Source of the DNA: Kurthia zopfii
GTDB lineage: Bacteria; Bacillota; Bacilli; Bacillales_A; Planococcaceae
Reading direction: 5' to 3'
DNA length: 40,501 nt
Assembly (NCBI RefSeq): GCF_003143955.1
Contig: NZ_QFVS01000027.1
Location: 1 to 40,501 of the forward strand
This document shows positions 7,590 to 14,011 of the stretch, in pieces. The position numbers and the translations under genes were made by a program. Below the pieces are notes generated by a model that ran no database searches, was not told the origin of the DNA, and saw only the letters and a list, made by a program, of their open reading frames with translations. How positions within the stretch are numbered: the stretch's first letter is position 1; each line of letters begins with the position of its first letter.

Positions 7590-7631
7590 AGAGCGACAAA
7601 TACCAATCTTCGGACTGATTTTTGTCGCTTG
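7590..7631 (-). terminator. Hairpin between ahpC and ahpF, possible partial terminator
   Basis: GCGACAAA (7593-7600) pairs with TTTGTCGC (7621-7628), with an inner AATC/GATT helix, and a TCTGTTTTT tract follows on the minus strand. It probably lowers transcription into ahpF, in line with the higher need for AhpC. Confidence 0.6.
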
Positions 7632-7662
7632 TCATTTTTGTATCTAGATTACAAATCTAAAA

Positions 7663-8226
7663 CTAGATTTTACCTACTAAGTCAAGGCTAGGAGTTAAAG
7701 TTTCTGCTCCTTCTTTCCATTTAGCTGGGCAAACTTCACCTGGGTGATTACGTACGTAAGTAGCTGCTTTCATTTTGTCGATTAATTGAGAAGCGTTACG
7801 ACCGATACCATCGTTGTTGATTTCCATAGTTTGAACGATACCGTCTGGATCGATTAAGAATGTAGCACGTTGAGCAAGACCTGCTTCTTCATCTAAAACG
7901 TCGAAGTTACGAGAGATTGTGTGGTTTGGGTCACCAATCATAGTGTATTCGATTTTAGAAATAGCTTCTGAATGGTCATGCCAAGCTTTGTGTGTGAAGT
8001 GAGTATCAGTTGATACAGAGTAAACTTCAGCGCCTAGAGATTTAAGTTCTGCGTATTCAGCTTGTAAATCTTCTAATTCTGTAGGACATACGAATGTGAA
8101 GTCAGCTGGGTAGAAGCATACTACTGCCCATTTACCTTTTAGTGATTCGTCTGTTACTGTTTTGAATTCTCCACCTTGGAAGGCTTGAGCTGTGAATGGT
8201 AAAATTTCTTTGTTTACTAATGACAT
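7663..8226 (-). CDS. ahpC: Alkyl hydroperoxide reductase subunit C (peroxiredoxin)
   Basis: This is a typical 2-Cys peroxiredoxin of 187 residues, the normal AhpC length. The peroxidatic cysteine is Cys47 in [18 protein letters not shown] and the resolving cysteine is Cys166 in [10 protein letters not shown]. It reduces hydrogen peroxide and organic peroxides in the cytoplasm and is re-reduced by AhpF, encoded next. A strong ribosome site (AGGAGG) precedes ATG 8226. A clear SigA promoter with a PerR-like box lies about 55-110 bases upstream, so induction by peroxide is expected. Confidence 0.97.
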   Translation of the reverse strand: MSLVNKEILPFTAQAFQGGEFKTVTDESLKGKWAVVCFYPADFTFVCPTELEDLQAEYAELKSLGAEVYSVSTDTHFTHKAWHDHSEAISKIEYTMIGDPNHTISRNFDVLDEEAGLAQRATFLIDPDGIVQTMEINNDGIGRNASQLIDKMKAATYVRNHPGEVCPAKWKEGAETLTPSLDLVGKI

Positions 8227-8280
8227 AATATTGTTCCTCCTATGAATTGAATATATATTTTATTAATAATTACTCCTTAA

Positions 8281-8335
8281 TTAGAATAATTATTGTTTAC
8301 AATGAAATTATCATACAAAAAGGATCTCTTGTCAA
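8281..8335 (-). promoter_or_regulatory. ahpC promoter with overlapping PerR-type box
   Basis: On the minus strand TTGACA (8335-8330), a 17-base spacer and GATAAT (8312-8307) form a strong SigA promoter. Just after the expected start site, 8281-8295 reads TTAGAATAATTATTG on the plus strand, 11 of 14 matches to the PerR consensus TTATAATNATTATAA. A repressor there would block initiation. PerR control of ahpCF is established in B. subtilis; the site here is a motif match. Confidence 0.7.
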
Positions 8336-8690
8336 CCCTTTATATATATCATAACAAATTTTACGTCATTTTGTCCAAGAATATAGTATTTACAATGATT
8401 TACACGCAATTCACGATTCTGATTCAATTGTAACTACCAAACAATTTCTATATGTGAAATAATTAACAATATTCTACTTTAAGTGATTTATTCATCGTTT
8501 AAACGAACTTTTTGTCGATTATGCCATACTCTTACAAAATCAGTAAAATTATTGGTACATCAACGTTTTCCTGTCACAATTCCGTCTTATTTAAAGTTTT
8601 TCTCATGGAATAAACCTCACTATTCTTGACATTTGTACGAGAAAAGAAGGCTTTATCTCATTTAAAGCGTTTTTTCAGTGTAATTGAGAA
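8336..8690. other. AT-rich intergenic stretch without recognised features
   Basis: This stretch lies between the ahpC promoter and the rbsK terminator. I see no reading frame with a ribosome site, no repeat module and no strong hairpin. Confidence 0.5.
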
Positions 8691-8691
8691 T

Positions 8692-8719
8692 GAAAAACCA
8701 CCCAACATAAGTGGGTGGC
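8692..8719 (-). terminator. Terminator downstream of ribokinase
   Basis: CCACCCA (8698-8704) pairs with TGGGTGG (8712-8718) and is followed by TTTTT on the minus strand. Confidence 0.85.
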
Positions 8720-8730
8720 TCAAATTTATT

Positions 8731-9600
8731 TTATTTTAATCGATTTAAAACAGCAAAGAGTTGTGGCATACCACCTTGAGCGCCAAATTTTTCGACTGAC
8801 AGTGATGCAGCGATATTCGCAAATTGCACCGCTTCTTCAATAGAGTAGTTATTTGTAATGGCGTAAGCGAATGCTCCATTAAATGTATCCCCTGCTCCTG
8901 TAGTATCGACTGCAGTCGTCTTAAAGCTCTCGACGAAAACATGCTTGTCACCATCAAAATAACGCGCTCCTTTTGAACCAAGTGTCACAATTAGACGGTT
9001 CGGGTATTTTTCAAGTGCTTGATCGACATCATCTTTGAAAATTTCAACACATTCCGTTTCATTTGGCGTGAAATATTCGATTCGATCCATCCACTCCACT
9101 TTAAAACTTTCTGCTGGTGCTGGATTCAACAATACTTTCGTTCCAACTTCTTTACAAACGCCAAGTGCATACTCGACAGTTTCCTGTGGAATTTCTAACT
9201 GCATGATGACAAGATCACTTTGCTCAATCAATGATTTGGCTGCATCAATATCTTGTTCGTTCAACTCGCTATTGGCACCTGGAACGACAACAATGCGATT
9301 ATCATTTTCAAAAAGTGTGATATTTGCAATACCTGTCGCTTTTTTCCCTTGTTTCACAAAAGAATGCTCAATATTTTCTGCTGCTAAAACCGATACCATC
9401 TCTTTACCAAATGCATCGTTCCCAACTGCTCCAACCATATGAATGTCGCTACCTAATCTTGCTGCCGCAACCGCTTGATTTGAGCCTTTACCACCTGGAA
9501 CTGTATGGAATGAAGTGCCTAGCACCGTCTCCCCTTGCTTTGGAAAAATAGCTGTTTCAACTACGATATCCATATTTATACTACCGATTACTGTAATCAT
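8731..9600 (-). CDS. rbsK: Ribokinase (PfkB family)
   Basis: This ATP-dependent sugar kinase would phosphorylate D-ribose to ribose 5-phosphate in the cytoplasm. It has the N-terminal substrate signature IGSINMDIVV and VPGGKGSNQAVAAARLG, and the C-terminal anion-hole and catalytic signature DTTGAGDTFNGAFAY with the catalytic aspartate. At 289 residues it is close to the usual length. No ribose transporter or LacI-type regulator is adjacent, and it has its own terminator, so it appears monocistronic. The ribosome site is modest (GAGGC). Ribose is the most likely substrate, but related PfkB kinases for other sugars share these motifs. Confidence 0.85.
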   Translation of the reverse strand: MITVIGSINMDIVVETAIFPKQGETVLGTSFHTVPGGKGSNQAVAAARLGSDIHMVGAVGNDAFGKEMVSVLAAENIEHSFVKQGKKATGIANITLFENDNRIVVVPGANSELNEQDIDAAKSLIEQSDLVIMQLEIPQETVEYALGVCKEVGTKVLLNPAPAESFKVEWMDRIEYFTPNETECVEIFKDDVDQALEKYPNRLIVTLGSKGARYFDGDKHVFVESFKTTAVDTTGAGDTFNGAFAYAITNNYSIEEAVQFANIAASLSVEKFGAQGGMPQLFAVLNRLK

Positions 9601-9664
9601 TCGATTGCCTCGTTTCGTTAATTTCGTCCATTTTAGTATAAATTATTTATCGTTCTTTTGCATG

Positions 9665-9691
9665 AAAAAAAGTATGCTTGCACATACTTTT
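9665..9691 (-). terminator. Terminator of the Nudix/small membrane protein set
   Basis: AAAAGTATG (9668-9676) pairs with CATACTTTT (9683-9691), with T residues following on the minus strand. Confidence 0.75.
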
Positions 9692-9700
9692 CACAACTTA

Positions 9701-9862
9701 TCATTCACTTTCTGCTTTTTTCTTTTTCGTTTTTTGATCAAGCATTACGAGCGTCATAAGCCATACAGCTATAAAGCCAAATAGCCAGATGACAGGACCA
9801 AATTTGTATAAAAGGAACATAAAAATCAAAGCGAAAAACAGATTTACGATGAATTTATTCAA
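9701..9862 (-). CDS. Small membrane protein (53 aa)
   Basis: A TTG start at 9862 has a strong ribosome site (GGGAGGC, 7 bases before). The 53-codon frame encodes two hydrophobic segments, roughly FIVNLFFALIFMFLLY and IWLFGFIAVWLMTLVML, joined at a Gly-Pro turn (KFGPV), and a highly basic tail (DQKTKKKKAESE). The positive tail suggests both ends are cytoplasmic. It begins 18 bases after the Nudix gene and ends just before a terminator, so it is probably the last gene of that transcript. I do not recognise a named family. Confidence 0.6.
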   Translation of the reverse strand: MNKFIVNLFFALIFMFLLYKFGPVIWLFGFIAVWLMTLVMLDQKTKKKKAESE

Positions 9863-9880
9863 TGAAGTGCCTCCCAAATA

Positions 9881-10429
9881 TCATAATCTATTGATAATTT
9901 TATCATAAATAGGTAGCATATGTAATTCTTTACATTTTTCATGTAACTGAGCTATTGGCAACCATGCGACATCGCTATTTTCATCTTCACAAATTGTTAA
10001 TGGCAATTGATCATCAGCTTCTACTAAATAAGTTACGTTCATATGGAGATGTTCCGATACGTAAGCACCTTTTTTCATATGACCTAGAACAGTTAGTTGT
10101 TCAATTGAGATTGGTTGTTCTGAAACTGGTCGCGCTTGAATCCCTGTTTCTTCTTGTACTTCACGTAAAGCTACTGCCAGGAAATCATCTTCACCATCCG
10201 CATGTCCGCCAGTCCAAGCCCATGAATCGTAAATATTGTGATACACCATTAATGCATGCGTGCGTGCTTCATTGACGACGAAAGCTGATACAGTCATGTG
10301 AGCAAGCGGATTTTCTCTCGTTAAAACATCATTAAAGGATGTAAATGCATATTGAAATGCTTGTAAATCCTTCTCTTCTTGTTCATTCCCTGCTTCAAAT
10401 GTTAATAAATCCTTTTGCCATTGCTTCAT
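9881..10429 (-). CDS. Nudix hydrolase
   Basis: The Nudix helix reads GGHADGEDDFLAVALREV then QEETGI, matching Gx5Ex7REUxEExGU except that the first conserved Glu position is Asp; the metal-binding REVQEETG core is intact. The rest resembles Nudix proteins of Bacillales that act on small nucleoside diphosphate derivatives (HMTVSAFVVNEARTHALMVYH before the box). The substrate cannot be told from sequence. A good ribosome site (AGGAGG) precedes ATG 10429. It is followed on the same strand by a small membrane protein gene. Confidence 0.85.
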   Translation of the reverse strand: MKQWQKDLLTFEAGNEQEEKDLQAFQYAFTSFNDVLTRENPLAHMTVSAFVVNEARTHALMVYHNIYDSWAWTGGHADGEDDFLAVALREVQEETGIQARPVSEQPISIEQLTVLGHMKKGAYVSEHLHMNVTYLVEADDQLPLTICEDENSDVAWLPIAQLHEKCKELHMLPIYDKIINRL

Positions 10430-10442
10430 CTTTTTTCCTCCT

Positions 10443-10481
10443 AAAAAGCCGACTACACCCTACTAGATGTAATCGACTCGC
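10443..10481 (-). terminator. Terminator after the serine acetyltransferase gene
   Basis: An imperfect stem (GCCGACTACA from 10448, partly complementary to TGTAATCGACTCGC ending at 10481) is followed by TTTTT on the minus strand, between this gene and the Nudix gene. Confidence 0.7.
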
Positions 10482-10483
10482 TT

Positions 10484-11413
10484 TTAAATTTCGTATTCTA
10501 ATTTTACCGATTGGTTAATGCTTGGTGATGGTTGTGAATGATACACGCGAGAATGCGGCACGATTGAATGTGTTAACCAAATATTACTACCTAACACTGA
10601 ATCATGGCCGACCTTCGTTTTACCACCTAAAATTGTCGCACCAGCATAGATTACGACATTGTCTTCGATATCTGGGTGACGTTTGATGCCTTTGATTGGA
10701 TTCCCATCATCATCTAGCGGGAAGCTTAATGCGCCTAGCGTCACGCCTTGATATACTTTTACATTATTACCAATCGTACATGTTTCACCAATTACGACAC
10801 CTGTACCATGGTCAATGAAGAATGAATCGCCAATCGAAGCACCCGGGTGGATGTCGATGCCTGTTAATTCATGCGCGTATTCTGACATAATACGAGGAAT
10901 GATTTTAACATCTTGTTTATATAATTCATGTGCTAAACGGTGGATACATACTGCTTGAATGGAAGGATAGCTTAATAAAATCTCTTCAATTGAAGTGGCA
11001 GCTGGGTCACCATTGTATGCTGCTTGAATATCCGATTGCAATGTACGACGAATTTCAGGGAATTTCTCCATCAATGTCATAACAATCTTATCTGCACATT
11101 CACGCGCTGCTTTTTCACATGCTTTTTCTTCTGATTCGCTGTAGAATAACGCTTTTTCAAGAACATCTCTTAAATCTAATGCAGCTTTACGTAAATTATT
11201 ACTAACCGCTACATTTAATCGAACTTCATCAAACGGTTTTTGATCATAAATTCCAGGGAAAAGTGCGATTTGGAAACTTTCGATTACTTTAATTACTTTA
11301 TCGCGACCTTTAAATCCAATTGAATTTTCCATATCGAAGTATTGTTGATTAATCTCCGCTAAATCAGTTGCGATTTGTGGTACTTTTGTATTTAACCATT
11401 CATTTAATTCCAT
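10484..11413 (-). CDS. cysE: Serine O-acetyltransferase, long form
   Basis: This enzyme makes O-acetylserine from serine and acetyl-CoA, the first step of cysteine synthesis. The C-terminal third is a left-handed beta-helix of hexapeptide repeats with the active-site stretch HPGASIGDSFFIDHGTG and VIGETCTIGNNVKVYQGVTLGA; a typical insertion (LDDDGNPIKGIKRHP) contains the second conserved histidine. At 309 residues it has a long helical N-terminal domain, longer than CysE of B. subtilis and closer to the long SATs. It stands alone, not with gltX and cysS. A 6-bp hairpin (ATCTGC/GCAGAT at 11432-11449) sits just upstream of the GGAGG ribosome site and might modulate translation. Confidence 0.9.
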   Translation of the reverse strand: MELNEWLNTKVPQIATDLAEINQQYFDMENSIGFKGRDKVIKVIESFQIALFPGIYDQKPFDEVRLNVAVSNNLRKAALDLRDVLEKALFYSESEEKACEKAARECADKIVMTLMEKFPEIRRTLQSDIQAAYNGDPAATSIEEILLSYPSIQAVCIHRLAHELYKQDVKIIPRIMSEYAHELTGIDIHPGASIGDSFFIDHGTGVVIGETCTIGNNVKVYQGVTLGALSFPLDDDGNPIKGIKRHPDIEDNVVIYAGATILGGKTKVGHDSVLGSNIWLTHSIVPHSRVYHSQPSPSINQSVKLEYEI

Positions 11414-11571
11414 TTAACTCAATTCCTCCTCATCTGCTTCAATGCAGATCTGAACAGCTCTACTCAGCTTATTTCTATATTCTAACGCACCTCTACTACA
11501 TCTTCCAATAAAATTACTCTAGATTCGTAAATTTTCACCATAATTTCGTATGAGTGATTGATTCAAGGAAA

Positions 11572-12039
11572 AGTGAAAATAAATAGTGCGACACTTGTCG
11601 GCGGAAAGCCTTCGCTATTTCTGAAAATCGAGCGTTTTCCGCTTTTCGTATTATGTCTAGCTCCGGTGGCTTATCTCTTTGAGTCACTTCAAAAACTCGG
11701 ACAAAAGTGGTGGAGCTTTTACTTTCTCTTCAAACCTTGCAGTACCCTCGCATATGATCGAGCGTTTTACGCTTTTCGTATTATGTCTAGCTCCAAACGC
11801 TATATGCTTTCAGCTCTTCAAATTCTCGGGGAAAAGTGGTGGAGCTTTTACTTTTCCTTCGAATTCTCCAGATCTTCCGCATATGGGCGAGCGTTTTACG
11901 CTTTTCGTTCTCTGTCTAGCTCCGGTGGCTTATCTCTTTGAGTCACTTCGAAAACTCGGGGAAAAGTGGTGGGGCGCTTACTTTTCCTTCGTTTCCTCCA
12001 GTGCTCTCGAGATAAACGAGCCACCTCCGCTTTTCGTTT
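11572..12039. repeat. Composite repeat, locus 2: module B plus three structured units
   Basis: Module B (11572-11627, containing CACTTGTCGGCGGAAAGCC) is followed by the right end of a unit and then three units at 11654-11783, 11784-11912 and 11913-12039. The middle unit closely matches the units of locus 1. The last uses a different but fully complementary outer stem (GGTGGCT/AGCCACC and TATCTC/GAGATA). The first combines the left arm of one type with the right arm of the other. Open frames here are by-products of the repeat. Confidence 0.8.
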
Positions 12040-12072
12040 AAAAAAACTGCTGTCTGTAGAAACAGGCAGCAG
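12040..12072 (-). terminator. Terminator of asnS
   Basis: CTGCTGTCTGT (12047-12057) pairs with ACAGGCAGCAG (12062-12072), with one G-T pair, followed by a seven-T run on the minus strand. Confidence 0.9.
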
Positions 12073-12086
12073 CTTTGAATACTTCA

Positions 12087-13382
12087 TTATGGGTAAATAC
12101 GGTTTAATAAACGTGGGAATGGGATTGTTTCACGAACGTGATCCGCTCCAGTAACCCATGATACAGTACGTTCAAGACCTAGACCGAAGCCAGAGTGAGG
12201 AACTGAACCATATTTACGTAAATCTAAGTACCAGTTGTATGCTTCTTGATCTAAACCGTGTTCTTCAATACGTTGTTTTAATAGATCATAATCCCAAATA
12301 CGCTCAGAACCACCGATAATTTCACCGTAACCTTCTGGCGCGATTAAGTCTGCACAAAGTACGACATCATCACGATCTGGGTGAGGTTGCATGTAGAATG
12401 GTTTGATTCCTGTTGGGTAGCAAGTAATGAATACTGGTAAGTCATAGTGGTTTGCGATTGCCGTCTCGTGTGGAGAACCGAAATCATCGCCCCATTTAAT
12501 ATCATCAAATCCTTCTTTATGAAGGAACTCAATTGCATCATCATAAGAAATACGAGGGAATGGCGCTTTCACTTTTTCAAGTTTTGAAATGTCACGACCA
12601 AGAATTTCTAACTCTAATTTACAGTTTTTAAGTGCAGATTGAATAATGTGAGAAACGAATTGTTCTTGAACTTCTAAACTTTCATCATGTTCAACGAATG
12701 CCATCTCAGGCTCGATCATCCAGAATTCAATTAAGTGACGACGAGTTTTTGATTTCTCTGCACGGAATGTTGGTCCGAATGAGAAAACTTTACCAAGTGC
12801 CATTGCAGAAGCTTCTGCATATAATTGACCTGATTGTGAAAGGAATGCATCTTCATCGAAATATTTCGTATGGAATAATTCTGAAGTACCTTCTGGCGCT
12901 GAAGCCGTTAAAATTGGTGGATCCATTTTAACGAAGCCATTGTCGTTGAAGAATTCGTATGTAGCACGAATTAATTCATTACGAACTTTCATTTTCGCGT
13001 GTTGTTTTTTAGAACGTAACCATAAATGACGGTGATCCATTAAGAATTCTGTACCGTGTTCTTTAGGTGTGATTGGGTAATCAGTAGATTCAGAAATCAC
13101 TTGAATTTCTTTCACTTGAAGCTCGTAACCAAAGGCAGAACGTGTATCTTCAGTTACTTCACCTACAACATATAAAGATGTCTCTTGGTGTAAACCTTTT
13201 GCTGTTGCAAACATTTCTTCTGATACTTCAGCTTTTACGACTACGCCTTGTACAAAACCTGTACCATCACGTAATTGTAAAAATGCAATTTTACCACTTG
13301 AACGCTTGTTAGCTAACCATGCGCCCATTTTTACTGTTTCGCCAACATGTTTTGGCATTTCTTGAATCGTAATTTTTTTCAT
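12087..13382 (-). CDS. asnS: Asparaginyl-tRNA synthetase
   Basis: This class II synthetase charges tRNA-Asn. The N-terminal OB-fold anticodon domain includes [18 protein letters not shown]. The catalytic core has the motif 2 region [21 protein letters not shown] and the motif 3 region [14 protein letters not shown]. The frame is open up to 13466, but ATG 13382 ([17 protein letters not shown]) has a GGAGG ribosome site 6 bases upstream and matches the known N-terminus, giving 431 residues. In B. subtilis aspB lies between ypmB and asnS; here it is absent. No T-box leader is visible upstream. Confidence 0.97.
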   Translation of the reverse strand: MKKITIQEMPKHVGETVKMGAWLANKRSSGKIAFLQLRDGTGFVQGVVVKAEVSEEMFATAKGLHQETSLYVVGEVTEDTRSAFGYELQVKEIQVISESTDYPITPKEHGTEFLMDHRHLWLRSKKQHAKMKVRNELIRATYEFFNDNGFVKMDPPILTASAPEGTSELFHTKYFDEDAFLSQSGQLYAEASAMALGKVFSFGPTFRAEKSKTRRHLIEFWMIEPEMAFVEHDESLEVQEQFVSHIIQSALKNCKLELEILGRDISKLEKVKAPFPRISYDDAIEFLHKEGFDDIKWGDDFGSPHETAIANHYDLPVFITCYPTGIKPFYMQPHPDRDDVVLCADLIAPEGYGEIIGGSERIWDYDLLKQRIEEHGLDQEAYNWYLDLRKYGSVPHSGFGLGLERTVSWVTGADHVRETIPFPRLLNRIYP

Positions 13383-13495
13383 AGTATCCTCCATCACATT
13401 TCGTGAATCGAGCAGTTGTTTATATAATCTGCTCACCGTTTTATTATACTTCTCTATTATATACAATATTGCTGAACATTTCTATTTTCGAAATA

Positions 13496-13978
13496 TTATA
13501 AATTCGTGATTTTTTTCCACCACTGCCCATTTTCAAAAAGAACATAGACATAGTTTAGCTGGTCATTTTGATCTTTAAAAGACACTTCCCATACAGGGCC
13601 TGCTTCTTCTAAGCCAATTTTCGCATGAAGTACTTTCTTCACTTTTTGATCGCGCGTCGCAGCTTTAATTGCTTTTGATTTTGAGATTCCAGATGATAGT
13701 AGAACTGTCTCTTTTTTAGCTTTTTTATCATTTTGATCGACAAAAACCGCTTCTTTTTTCTGATCCTTATTGTCACCGATTACAGTAACATATGTTTTCT
13801 TACTGTTGTAAACATACGAATCATCAATGGTCGTCAATAGTTTGTCGTTTAATACAATCTTCTCTGAATCATTTGTAGCTTTTGAAAATGGAGCATTCGC
13901 TTTAATCGTAATTAACCCCGTTAAAACAACCGCTAAAATGACAAAGAAAATCGATAAGAATTTTATCCAATTTTTCAT
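13496..13978 (-). CDS. ypmB: YpmB-like PepSY/DUF5590 membrane-anchored protein
   Basis: A single N-terminal membrane segment (residues 5-27) is followed by two PepSY-like stretches, seen in SKSKAIKAATRDQKVKKVLHA and the C-terminal GPVWEVSFKDQNDQLNYVYV and GQWWKKI. Length (160 aa) and position directly after dinG match YpmB of B. subtilis. PepSY domains are thought to modulate extracellular proteases or act in the envelope; no defined function is known for YpmB. It starts 33 bases after dinG and is probably co-transcribed. Lys/Asp-rich repeats (DQNDKKAKKE) make the middle low in complexity. Confidence 0.85.
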   Translation of the reverse strand: MKNWIKFLSIFFVILAVVLTGLITIKANAPFSKATNDSEKIVLNDKLLTTIDDSYVYNSKKTYVTVIGDNKDQKKEAVFVDQNDKKAKKETVLLSSGISKSKAIKAATRDQKVKKVLHAKIGLEEAGPVWEVSFKDQNDQLNYVYVLFENGQWWKKITNL

Positions 13979-14011
13979 CTGATCACCTGTATTCCCTTTA
14001 AATAATTCACT

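Noticed and set aside
8745-9784. Plus-strand and shifted frames over rbsK and its upstream region
   Set aside because: They lie opposite or out of frame with the ribokinase gene, whose motifs are clear; they are shadow frames.
11558-12154. Frames of 60-127 codons at locus 2
   Set aside because: Same repeat units as locus 1; the translated peptides simply repeat each unit, and no ribosome site is present.
13383-13495. T-box leader before asnS
   Set aside because: No specifier loop or T-box sequence is present; the stretch is only about 113 bases and AT-rich.
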